A stretch of DNA of 64,000 nt, taken from contig NZ_RAWM01000007.1 in the NCBI RefSeq assembly GCF_003668875.1, forward strand, positions 1-64,000, in the 5' to 3' direction. This document shows, piece by piece, positions 54,656-62,815 of this stretch. The DNA is from Corallococcus interemptor (GTDB taxonomy: Bacteria; Myxococcota; Myxococcia; Myxococcales; Myxococcaceae). Within the stretch, counting starts at the first letter, position 1, and each line of letters starts with the position of its first letter. Below the pieces are notes generated by a model. That model saw nothing but the letters and a program-made list of their open reading frames with translations, had not been told where the DNA came from and did no database searches. Position numbers and translations under genes: made by a program.

Positions 54656-55402
54656 ATGGCCTCCGCCCGCCGCGTCCTCGTCCCGCTGCCTGACCACGAC
54701 TTCGACGTCACCGAAGTGGCCGTGCCCTGGCGCATGCTCACCGACGCGGGGCACGAAGTGGTGTTCGCCACGGAGAAGGGCCACATGCCCGCGGCGGATC
54801 CGCTGCTGCTCACCGGCGTGCTCTTCGGACAGCTGGGCGCGGACCCGGAGCCCAGGCGCTTCTACGGCGACCTCACGCTGACGCAGGCCTTCCAGAAGCC
54901 GCTCACCTGGGACGCGGTGAAGCCGTCGGACTTCGACGCGCTCCTGCTCGCCGGAGGCCACGCGCCGGGCATGCGGCAGTACCTGGGCAGCGGACTGCTC
55001 CAGTCGAAGGTGGCGGCGTTCTGGGCGCTCCAGCGGCCCGTGGCGGCCATCTGCCACGGCGTGCTGGTGCTGGCGCGCACGAAGGACCCCGCCACCGGGA
55101 GGAGCGTGCTCCACGGCATGCGCACCACGTGCCTGCCCAAGTACATGGAGCGCTCCGCGTACCTGCTCACGGCGTGGAAGCTGGGGCGCTACTACCGCAC
55201 CTATCCCGCCTACGTGGAGGAGGAGGTCGCCGCCGCGCTCGCGGACCCGGGCCACTTCGAGCGCGGCCCGCGCGTCCTGTCCAAGCGCGGCACCGCGACG
55301 GACCACACGCCCGCCTTCGTCGTGGAGGACGGGCGCTACGTGTCCGCGCGGTGGCCGGGGGACGCGTACCTCTTCACGGAGCGCTTCCTGAAGAGGCTGT
55401 GA
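54656..55402 (+). CDS. DJ-1/PfpI family protein
   Basis: 248 residues. The nucleophile elbow AAICHGVLVLA contains the conserved Cys, and LLLAGGHAPGM is the second family motif. Related proteins act as deglycases, hydratases or proteases; the activity here is unknown. The start follows 40 bp after the preceding gene. Confidence 0.85.
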   Translation: MASARRVLVPLPDHDFDVTEVAVPWRMLTDAGHEVVFATEKGHMPAADPLLLTGVLFGQLGADPEPRRFYGDLTLTQAFQKPLTWDAVKPSDFDALLLAGGHAPGMRQYLGSGLLQSKVAAFWALQRPVAAICHGVLVLARTKDPATGRSVLHGMRTTCLPKYMERSAYLLTAWKLGRYYRTYPAYVEEEVAAALADPGHFERGPRVLSKRGTATDHTPAFVVEDGRYVSARWPGDAYLFTERFLKRL

Positions 55403-55411
55403 AGCGGTGGC

Positions 55412-56281
55412 TCAGGACTCGTCGCCGCTGCTGTCGGACATGTAGCCGCCGACCTTGTCGAACTGTGTCGGCTTCTCCGGCGGCTTGGTCTGCTTCGTGC
55501 CGTCGTAGTTGACCGTGCGGCGCATGTACGTCGGATTGTCCGCCATGGGGAACGTGGGCGTCTTCCCCGTGAAGGCCTGCTCCAGGCTGATCTCCCCGGC
55601 CTGCACCATGCGCAGCGTCGCGCGGCCCGCCTTGCCGGAGCCGCCCACGCGCATGGGCTCGGACACATTCATGATGGCCAGGAGCTTGGCGGCGGCGTTC
55701 TTGGACTTGTTGTCCGTGAGGTGCTGGGGGTCCTTGCCCTCCAGGCCGTTGAGCAGGTCGGTGGCGATCTCCTTGTCGCTCTTGCCCCCGGCCTTCAACG
55801 CCGTCACCAGGTCCGAGTACTTGTGCCCCACCGGCTGGTTTCCGTAGTCCTTCTTCGCCTGGGTGGTGATCTTGAAGGCCGGGTCCTGCGTGGGGAACTT
55901 GCTCGCGTTCACCGGGCCAAAGGGTGTGTCCACCCGCTGCTTGCCGTCCGTCTTCGGGTTCATCTTCTGGAAGCCCTGCGAGGTGCCCACGAAGCCGCTG
56001 CGGCCGTCCGCCGAGCCCACCGCGTCCGCGGACGACTGACGGCGCTCCTCGCGAATCTTCGCCCGCTTCAGCCGCGCCTCCGTCGTGTTGTCCTTGAGGT
56101 CCGTCTTCGCCAGCTTGTTCGGCTCCGACGACGACGCCTCGTCCAGCGGGCGCTTCTTGCTGGTGCTCGCGGTGCTCGAGGAGGGCGTGGAGACGCTGTT
56201 CGGCGCCTTGGGGGTGGTGGAAGGCGGCGACTTCGGCACCGACGGCGCCTTGAAGCTGGAACCACCAATCGACTTGGGCAT
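55412..56281 (-). CDS. Hypothetical protein with low-complexity N terminus
   Basis: 289 residues. Residues 1-60 are Ser/Pro/Thr/Lys-rich and probably disordered. The C-terminal half is helical (KYSDLVTALKAGGKSDKEIATDLL, then KNAAAKLLAIMNVSEP). No signal peptide and no recognised domain; the composition resembles secreted effectors but that is not evidence of one. AGGAGG lies 8 bp before the ATG. Confidence 0.6.
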   Translation of the reverse strand: MPKSIGGSSFKAPSVPKSPPSTTPKAPNSVSTPSSSTASTSKKRPLDEASSSEPNKLAKTDLKDNTTEARLKRAKIREERRQSSADAVGSADGRSGFVGTSQGFQKMNPKTDGKQRVDTPFGPVNASKFPTQDPAFKITTQAKKDYGNQPVGHKYSDLVTALKAGGKSDKEIATDLLNGLEGKDPQHLTDNKSKNAAAKLLAIMNVSEPMRVGGSGKAGRATLRMVQAGEISLEQAFTGKTPTFPMADNPTYMRRTVNYDGTKQTKPPEKPTQFDKVGGYMSDSSGDES

Positions 56282-56437
56282 GAGGGGCCTCCTGGGGGAA
56301 CAGGGGAACGAACCAGGGCCGCAGTCTAACCAGGGCCGGACCCGCACGCCCGGTGTCCTCCCCTTCCCTGTTCACTCCGGGCTCTTTCGGATTCCCTGGA
56401 TTGACTGGATACCTCGGACAATGGCATGACGCCAGGG

Positions 56438-56462
56438 ACTTTGTTCTCTTGAAAAACAAAGT
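56438..56462. promoter_or_regulatory. Hairpin upstream of the GH19 lipoprotein gene
   Basis: ACTTTGTT and AACAAAGT form 8-bp arms around a 9-nt loop in an AT-rich stretch, 68 bp before the start. Possible operator, leader hairpin or chance; the surrounding AT-rich DNA suits a promoter. Confidence 0.35.
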
Positions 56463-56530
56463 TGGCCTGAGAGGTTTTATTTGCCTCTTGGGAGTTCCTT
56501 CACCTGCTGGCGGTACCCAAGGGAGACGTC

Positions 56531-57742
56531 ATGAGCCACAAGGGGATGATCCGCGGTCTGTCGTTGCTGGGAGCCATGGGCGCGCTGGCCGGCTGTTCCG
56601 GGCCGGAGGCCGGAGGAGACGCGCCAGACACGCTGAGCCAGGTGGAGAGCGCCGCCGTCGTGTCGACCATCACGGAGGGCGACTACGTCATCCGCTCCGT
56701 GCGGACGAACAAGTGCATCGACGTGGCGTCCTCCAGCACGGCGGACGGCGCGAAGGTGCAGCAGTGGGACTGCAACGGCACCAACGCGCAGAAGTTCCAC
56801 ATCTCGCCCACGTCGGGCGGGTTCTGGAAGATCATCAACGTCAACAGCGGCAAGGCCCTGGACATCCAGGGGGTCAGCACCGCGGAGAACGCCGTCCTCC
56901 ACCAGTGGACCTACGTGGACGGCGCCAACCAGCAGTTCCAGTTCATCAACCGGGGCGGCACGCAGTTCAGCTTCCACCCGCGCCACACCGGCATGGCCAT
57001 GGACCTGTCGTGGGGCTCGTTCGACAACGGGACGCAAATCGTCCAGTACCCGTATTACGCGGACCGCGACAACCAGCGCTGGACGTTCGACAAGGTCTCC
57101 GGCGGCGGGAGCGGCGGCACGGGCTTCGGGGCCATCCTCACCCGCGACATGTTCAACACCATGTTCCCCGGCCGCAACGGCTTCTACACCTACGACGCGC
57201 TCATCGCCGCCGCGGCCACCTTCCCCAGCGTGGGGACCACGGGCGACACGGACACGCGCAAGCGCGAGGTGGCCGCGTTCCTGGCCAACGTGTCGCACGA
57301 GACGGGCGGGCTCGTGTACATCGAGGAGATCAACAAGGGCGACTACTGCGACACGTCGTGGGGCCCTCCGGGGTGCAGCTGCGCCCCGGGCAAGCGGTAC
57401 TTCGGGCGCGGCCCCATGCAGCTGTCGTGGAACGGTAACTACTGCGCGGCGGGCAACGCGCTGGGCCTGCCGCTCCAGGCGAACCCGGACCTGCTGGCCC
57501 AGGACGCGAACGCCGCGTGGCGCACGGGCTTCTGGTTCTGGACCACGCAGAATGGCGCGGGCTCCATGACGGCCCACAACGCCATCGTCAACAACGCGGG
57601 CTTCGGTGAGACCATCCGCACCATCAACGGGTCGGTGGAGTGCTACGGCCGTAACCCCGGCCAGGTGCAGAGCCGCATCGACAACTACCTGCGGTTCTGT
57701 TCCATGCTCGGCGTGAGCCCCGGCGGCAACCTGGGCTGCTAG
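56531..57742 (+). CDS. Ricin-B lectin/GH19 chitinase-like lipoprotein
   Basis: 403 residues: lipoprotein signal ending ALAGC (Cys22), a ricin-type trefoil (about 50-190, with repeats such as NQQFQF and NQRWTF), a Gly/Ser linker, then a GH19 domain with catalytic Glu257 in NVSHETGG and the family motif YFGRGPMQLSWNGNY. Expected action: cleavage of chitin or related glycans, perhaps fungal walls or peptidoglycan during predation. It overlaps the HEAT gene stop by 4 bp (CTAG). Confidence 0.88.
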   Translation: MSHKGMIRGLSLLGAMGALAGCSGPEAGGDAPDTLSQVESAAVVSTITEGDYVIRSVRTNKCIDVASSSTADGAKVQQWDCNGTNAQKFHISPTSGGFWKIINVNSGKALDIQGVSTAENAVLHQWTYVDGANQQFQFINRGGTQFSFHPRHTGMAMDLSWGSFDNGTQIVQYPYYADRDNQRWTFDKVSGGGSGGTGFGAILTRDMFNTMFPGRNGFYTYDALIAAAATFPSVGTTGDTDTRKREVAAFLANVSHETGGLVYIEEINKGDYCDTSWGPPGCSCAPGKRYFGRGPMQLSWNGNYCAAGNALGLPLQANPDLLAQDANAAWRTGFWFWTTQNGAGSMTAHNAIVNNAGFGETIRTINGSVECYGRNPGQVQSRIDNYLRFCSMLGVSPGGNLGC

Positions 57743-58821
57743 GGAATCTGCCCCAGCAGTTCGTAGAGGGCCTCGCGCGTCAGCCCCACCGCGTCGCGGG
57801 CCACCGTCTCCAGCATCCCCCTCGCGCGCCCCAGCCGCGAGGGGTCCGCCTCCTCCAGCGCGGCGACCGCGGCCTCCTGGAGCTCGCGCGACGCGGCCGG
57901 TCCCAGCTGTCCCTTCAACAGGAACAGCGCCTCCGCCGCCGGAGCACCGGAGCGCACCAGGGCCACGGCGGAGCGGGCCGCGACGTGGGCGCTCTCATCC
58001 CGCAGGTGCTCGCGCAGGGCCGCGATGGCCTCGGGCGACAGCGGGCCGCTCAACCCCAGGAGCGACGCGGCCTCCTGACGGATGGGCGCCTCTGGCGCGG
58101 TCAGCGTGCGCAGCAGCGCGGACTCTAAATCCGGCAACGCGGGCACGGGCCGCGCCTCGCCCTGCAGTTCATCAAACAGGCCCCGCAGGGACACCAGCGC
58201 CAGGTAGAGGCGCGCGCCCTCCGACCCGCGCACCTGCTCCAGCAGCCGGGGCGCGGTGAGCTCCGGGGCCAGCGGGGCCAGCGCCGCCAGGGACTCCAGC
58301 GCGGAGAGGGCCACGGGCTCCTCGTCCTCCAGGAGCTTCAACAGCCGGGGCAGCTCCGCGGCCGCGGCGGTGCCCAGCCGGCCCACCACGCGCGCCATGG
58401 CGCCGCGGACCGAGGCACGCGGATGCTCGAACATCGCCCCCAGCGCGGCCAGCCGGGAGGGGTCCACGCGGCACACCACGGTGAGCACGCCCGCCGCGTT
58501 CTCCAGCGCGGGAGACTCGGCCTCCAGCCGCGCCAGCACCGCGAGCACGCGCTGGACGGCGAGCCCGGCGAGGCCCGGCTGCGGCGGCCACCAGCTGCGC
58601 TGCAACAGGAACAGCAGCGGCTCCGCGACCGCGGTCCCGGGCCGCCCCAGCTCTTCCAGGAGCGCCCGCGCGGTCCGCTCCCGCGACTCCGGCGCCCCGG
58701 ACACCAGCAACTCCTCCAGCGCCGACAGCGCCTCCTCGCGAGCACCCGCGTCCCGCGAGGAGAGCCTGCCCCACCAGTCCTCCACCGTGCGAACACGGCC
58801 CCTGTTGCGCTCCGAAGACAT
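57739..58821 (-). CDS. HEAT-repeat protein
   Basis: 360 residues built of repeated helical pairs of the HEAT/PBS-lyase-HEAT type, for example EHLRDESAHVAARSAVALVR and EHPRASVRGAMARVVGRLG. An N-terminal MSSERNRGR and Trp-containing EDWWGRLSS precede them. Such folds bind other proteins. It follows the lipoprotein gene by 44 bp on the same strand. Confidence 0.82.
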   Translation of the reverse strand: MSSERNRGRVRTVEDWWGRLSSRDAGAREEALSALEELLVSGAPESRERTARALLEELGRPGTAVAEPLLFLLQRSWWPPQPGLAGLAVQRVLAVLARLEAESPALENAAGVLTVVCRVDPSRLAALGAMFEHPRASVRGAMARVVGRLGTAAAAELPRLLKLLEDEEPVALSALESLAALAPLAPELTAPRLLEQVRGSEGARLYLALVSLRGLFDELQGEARPVPALPDLESALLRTLTAPEAPIRQEAASLLGLSGPLSPEAIAALREHLRDESAHVAARSAVALVRSGAPAAEALFLLKGQLGPAASRELQEAAVAALEEADPSRLGRARGMLETVARDAVGLTREALYELLGQIP

Positions 58822-58865
58822 GGCCCCAGGCTAGCGCAACGCCCCCGGAGCACAGGGACTTCACG

Positions 58866-59276
58866 CTACGGGGAGGCCTCCGAGACGTGGCCCTGCGGGT
58901 CCACGTCGAAGTGGAGTGCACCCCGGTTCTTGCCCACCACGTACAGGGCGTAGCGGCCCCCGGGTTGGAGCTCCCGGGGACCGTCCAGCACGGTGAAGCC
59001 GGGTGGCGCCTCGCCGTACGTCAACGAGGCCACGCTGGCCATGTCGCCGTAGGGCTCCGCCCGCAGCTGCCAGTACATCTCCCCCGCGCGGTCCAGCACC
59101 TGGACCGTGGTGTAGCGGGGGCGATCCGCGTGCTCTGGATCCTCCACGGTGAAGCGCGGAGCAGGCAGCTGCCGCGCGCCCTCCACCAGGGACACCTGGA
59201 GGACCGGACGGCACGCGGTGAGCAGCAGGAGCAGGACCCAGGCCCACCCCAGGCTGGCGAGGCGCGACGAGCGCAT
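58866..59276 (-). CDS. Small lipoprotein
   Basis: 136 residues with a lipoprotein signal ending LLTAC (Cys22), then a soluble domain of about 110 residues with no recognised family. It starts 3 bp after the metalloprotease-like gene, so the two are probably translationally coupled; a partner or immunity role is possible. Confidence 0.75.
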   Translation of the reverse strand: MRSSRLASLGWAWVLLLLLTACRPVLQVSLVEGARQLPAPRFTVEDPEHADRPRYTTVQVLDRAGEMYWQLRAEPYGDMASVASLTYGEAPPGFTVLDGPRELQPGGRYALYVVGKNRGALHFDVDPQGHVSEASP

Positions 59277-59279
59277 GGC

Positions 59280-60866
59280 CTACGGCGCCCCTTCGCCGGC
59301 CCGGACCTGGGCGATGGCCGCTTGAATCTGCGCCGTGTAGTCCTTGCCGTTGAAGTGGAAGCCGCCGGCGGGGTTGGCGAAGTAGCCCGCGAGCTGGGCC
59401 TGCTGGAGGAACTCCGCTTGCTGCTCGGGGTTGAGCTCCTTCCACGACTTGCCCGCGTCCAGGCCCTTCTCGAAGTCGTAGCCGTCCCCGATGTGCTGGG
59501 CCACCAGGGCCTCGCTCATGTAGTCCGTGCCACCGTTCTGGTGCTGCCAGACGTGCGCCGACTCGTGCACCAGCAGGTCCGGCGTCAGGGGCATGTTCTC
59601 CGGCGGGATGTAGATGGTGTTGCCGTGGGTGAACGCGCGGCCGGTGGTGCTGAAGAGGCCGGACTTGCCCTCCTTGATGCGCATCTGCGAGTAGTCGATG
59701 GAGTCCCCGTAGACGCTCTTCAGCGTGGCGATCTCACTGCTGGACAGCTTGCGCCCGGGCGGCTCCAGGCCCACCAGCGTCTGGATGGCGCTCAGGGCCC
59801 GTCCGCCCATCATCAGGAGGGCATCCACGGGCGTCTGCACCACGGCCTTCAGCAGGCCCAGCCCCATCTGCTTGAAGCCTTCACCGAACTTGCCCTGGAA
59901 CAGCTTGCCGATGCCGCCGAAGAAGGTCCCTATCCCTTCGCCCACGTTGCGGACCGCGCCCACCACGGTGCTGATGGCGCCGGTGACCAGGCCGCGGATG
60001 CCGTCGCCCGCGCGGTTGGCCACGTTCTTCACGCCGCTCCAGACGGTCTTCGCCGCGCCGCCCACCCAGCTCGCCGCGCTGGAGACCGCGCCGCCCACGG
60101 CCTTCGCCGCGCCCGTGACGGTGTTGCCCACCCAGTTCGCCGCGCTGGAGACCGCTCCACCCACGGCCTTCGCCGCGCCCGTGACGGCGTTGCCCACGGC
60201 CTTGGCCGCGTCACCCAGGGCCTTGAAGGGGTTCCAGAACTCGACCTCCTTCGTCTTGCCGTCCACGACGATGGTGCCCTTGTCGTTCTCCGCGCGGATG
60301 TCCGCCACCTGCTTCGGGGTCAGCTTCTCCCCGGACAGGATGCGGCGGAACAGCTCGCCCTCGTCGCCCTGCGTGTCCTCGGTGTTGAGCTTCGTGTCCA
60401 GGTGGTGGCCCGCCTCCTCCACGTAGGTGGAGGCCGCCAGCGACGGATCCAGCGACTCATTGATGAGCACCGTGCCGGATTCCGCGTCGTAGGCGCCGTT
60501 GGCCCCGCCCAGCGTCTCCGCGGACACCGTGCGCACCGGCGGCAGCCAGCCGAAGTCGCCCTTCAGCGCCTGCTGCCGGAACTGCTCGGCCTTGGCGGCG
60601 TCATAGCCCTCGCCGTAGACCGTCCGCATCGTCTCGTGGAACTTCTGCTTGTCGGACGCCATCGCGCCGAACTCGCGCTTGAACGTGGACTGCACGTCCG
60701 GCTGCTTGGAGACGAACGCGCTCTGCTCGGAGAAGCCCGCCCGGCGAGTCGCCACCTCCGGCGCACGCGCCGGCGTCCCCTGCGCGGTGTTGCTGCGTGC
60801 CGTGCCCGCCGCCAGCCCCTTGCGAGGCTCCTGCGGCGGAATCCTGGGTTGAATCCGCATCGTCAT
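59280..60866 (-). CDS. HExxH metalloprotease-like protein with Ala/Gly amphipathic repeats
   Basis: About 528 residues, no signal peptide. The N-terminal third contains YVEEAGHHLDTKL. The middle (about 205-345) is a string of amphipathic Ala/Gly-rich helices, including two near-identical 22-residue units. The C-terminal part has LVHESAHVWQHQNG with zinc-binding HESAH at 434-438, as in DUF4157-like metallopeptidases found in contractile-injection and Rhs-type systems. The start MTMRIQPR is preferred because GGGGGA lies 5 bp upstream of ATG 60866. Export route unknown. Confidence 0.75.
   Translation of the reverse strand: MTMRIQPRIPPQEPRKGLAAGTARSNTAQGTPARAPEVATRRAGFSEQSAFVSKQPDVQSTFKREFGAMASDKQKFHETMRTVYGEGYDAAKAEQFRQQALKGDFGWLPPVRTVSAETLGGANGAYDAESGTVLINESLDPSLAASTYVEEAGHHLDTKLNTEDTQGDEGELFRRILSGEKLTPKQVADIRAENDKGTIVVDGKTKEVEFWNPFKALGDAAKAVGNAVTGAAKAVGGAVSSAANWVGNTVTGAAKAVGGAVSSAASWVGGAAKTVWSGVKNVANRAGDGIRGLVTGAISTVVGAVRNVGEGIGTFFGGIGKLFQGKFGEGFKQMGLGLLKAVVQTPVDALLMMGGRALSAIQTLVGLEPPGRKLSSSEIATLKSVYGDSIDYSQMRIKEGKSGLFSTTGRAFTHGNTIYIPPENMPLTPDLLVHESAHVWQHQNGGTDYMSEALVAQHIGDGYDFEKGLDAGKSWKELNPEQQAEFLQQAQLAGYFANPAGGFHFNGKDYTAQIQAAIAQVRAGEGAP
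60061..60192 (-). repeat. Two 66-bp tandem repeats inside the metalloprotease-like gene
   Basis: 60061-60126 and 60127-60192 are near-identical and encode a 22-residue amphipathic unit (GAAKAVGGAVSSAA core followed by a W-V-G step). The repeats probably extend a helical, membrane-active or coiled region. Confidence 0.85.
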
Positions 60867-60964
60867 CACATCCCCCTGTGTGAAGCATGAACAGACAGGA
60901 CACAGTGTATAAGCCGTGTCCGACATGGGATGACATACGACGAACGGCCGATATCCCGGGCCGG

Positions 60965-61357
60965 CTACATCATCTGCGCCATCTGGATGAGATTGCCGCA
61001 GGTGTCCTCGAACACGGCGACGGTGACGGGGCCCATGGCGGTGGGCGGAGTCTTGAACGTCACGCCCAGCTTCACCATGCGGTCATGTTCCGCCTGACAG
61101 TCATCCACGCCGAACGACGCCGCCGGGATGCCCGCGTCGAACAGCGCCTTCTGGTACACGCGCGCGGGCGGGAAGCCCAGGGGCTCCAGCAAAATCTGCG
61201 TGCCCTCCAGCGCGTCCGGAGCGACGACGGTCAGCCAGCGCTCCCCGCCCGCGCCCACCGGGACGTCCACCTTCAGCACGAAGCCCAGGACCTCCGTGTA
61301 GAACTTCAGGGCCCGGGCCTGGTCATTCACCATCACGCTCATCACGCTGATCCGCAT
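60965..61357 (-). CDS. VOC (glyoxalase/bleomycin-resistance) family protein
   Basis: 130 residues with the beta-alpha-beta-beta-beta VOC repeats: VMVNDQARALKFYTEVLGF at the start and VAVFEDTCGNLIQMAQ at the end, where the metal-ligand Glu sits. AGGAGA about 6 bp upstream supports MRISV as the start rather than the open frame's earlier ATG. Substrate unknown. Confidence 0.88.
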   Translation of the reverse strand: MRISVMSVMVNDQARALKFYTEVLGFVLKVDVPVGAGGERWLTVVAPDALEGTQILLEPLGFPPARVYQKALFDAGIPAASFGVDDCQAEHDRMVKLGVTFKTPPTAMGPVTVAVFEDTCGNLIQMAQMM

Positions 61358-61389
61358 TCCGTGTCTCCTGGGTGTTTCGTTGTCTTGCT

Positions 61390-61944
61390 TCACCGGTGCC
61401 GGAAGCAGTCCACGGTGTGGTCATCCACGATGCCCGTGGCCTGCATCCATGCATAGACGATGACCGGCCCCACGAACTTGAAGCCGCGCTGCTTGAAGGC
61501 CTTGGAGTACGCCTCCGACAGTTCCGTCTTCGCTGGCACTTCGCCCCGGCTCTTCCACGCGTTGCGAATGGGCTTGCCGCCCGCCATGCCCCAGACGAAC
61601 GAGGAGAAGTCCTCGCCCGCCTCCTGCATCATCAAATAGGCGCGCGCGTTGCCGATGGTGGCTTCAATCTTCGCGCGCGCCCGGACGATGCCCTCGTCCG
61701 CCATCAGGCGCGTGACGTCCTTCTCCGTGAAGCGCGCCACCACCTTCGGGTCGAAGCCCTTGAACGCCTTCCGGAAGGCCTCGCGCTTGCGCAGGATGAC
61801 AATCCACGCGAGCCCCGCCTGGAAGCCCTCCAGCATCAGCATCTCCCAGAGCGCGCGGCTGTCGCGCACCGGCACGCCCCACTCCTCGTCGTGGTAGGTC
61901 TGGTAGAGCGGATCCGTCCCCACCCAAAAGCACCGCTGCCGCAT
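61390..61944 (-). CDS. tag: DNA-3-methyladenine glycosylase I
   Basis: 184 residues with the Tag family landmarks CFWVGTDPLYQTYHDEEWG, LEGFQAGLAWIVILRKREAF and the C-terminal GFKFVGPVIVYAWMQATG, and zinc-binding His near the end (DDHTVDCFRHR). It removes 3-methyladenine from alkylated DNA. The next gene upstream on this strand is a methyltransferase, 60 bp away. Confidence 0.95.
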   Translation of the reverse strand: MRQRCFWVGTDPLYQTYHDEEWGVPVRDSRALWEMLMLEGFQAGLAWIVILRKREAFRKAFKGFDPKVVARFTEKDVTRLMADEGIVRARAKIEATIGNARAYLMMQEAGEDFSSFVWGMAGGKPIRNAWKSRGEVPAKTELSEAYSKAFKQRGFKFVGPVIVYAWMQATGIVDDHTVDCFRHR

Positions 61945-62004
61945 CCCGAGCCTCCTGGTTCACGGCAGGGCTACCACGGCGCCTGAACAGGCGGCCAGTC
62001 CCGT

Positions 62005-62709
62005 TCAACGGGGCCGCGTCAGCAGCGCGAACAGCCCGTCGCTCCACCACCGTCCGCGCAGGCCCGGCACGAAGCGCTGCCAGTACACGCTGCTGCGGGG
62101 GATGCGTCCGGGCAGCGGATAGTCGAAGTCGATGGACTGGAAGCCCGCCTCCACGGCCATGCGCCGCGCGTCCAGCTCCGTGATGGGCGTGATGTGTCCG
62201 GAGTCCCGGTAGTCCTGCTCGCAGAACGCCGGGAAGTAGCCCCGGACCAGGAAGGACAGCCGCGCCGTCAGGCTGTCGTTGTTGGGCGTGGTGAAGAACA
62301 GGTGGCCTCCGGGCTTGAGCACGCGGAAGGCCTCCTTCACGAAGTGGCGCGGGTTGGCCAGGTGCTCCAGCACTTCAATGGCGAACACCCAGTCCACCGA
62401 CCCATCGCCCCACGGCAGCGCGTCCCGGGACACGTCCCGCTGCTGGAACTCCACGCCCGGCAGGCGGCTGGCGCCCGCGTCGTGGATGTCCGTGCTGAGG
62501 ATGCGCTCGATGGCGGGGTTCTGTTGCAGCCGGCGGATCCACCCGCCGCTGCCCGAGCCCACGTCGAGCACCACGCCGAAGGCCCGCTGCCCCGCCACGC
62601 TCCAGGCCGCGTCCCGCAGCGGCTCCGGTGACAGCCCGTCCTGACGCTGCGCGTAGGCGGCGGCGTCATGGCCCAGCGGCCCCGCGTTGCCCTTCACATC
62701 TGAATCCAT
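62005..62709 (-). CDS. Class I SAM-dependent methyltransferase
   Basis: 234 residues with VVLDVGSGSGGW (47-58), acidic STDIHD, WVFAIEVLEHL and RVLKPGGHLFFTTPN, typical of Methyltransf_11-like enzymes. Substrate unknown. Divergent from the FAD dehydrogenase gene. Confidence 0.88.
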   Translation of the reverse strand: MDSDVKGNAGPLGHDAAAYAQRQDGLSPEPLRDAAWSVAGQRAFGVVLDVGSGSGGWIRRLQQNPAIERILSTDIHDAGASRLPGVEFQQRDVSRDALPWGDGSVDWVFAIEVLEHLANPRHFVKEAFRVLKPGGHLFFTTPNNDSLTARLSFLVRGYFPAFCEQDYRDSGHITPITELDARRMAVEAGFQSIDFDYPLPGRIPRSSVYWQRFVPGLRGRWWSDGLFALLTRPR

Positions 62710-62815
62710 GGGCGGGAGTCTACCCCCGGGAGCGGTGGGTTGCGCAGGTGATGGACCGTCTGCAATCCGCGCGAATCGCTATCATCCGCGCGCCAGGTGC
62801 TACCGGGAGGCACGC

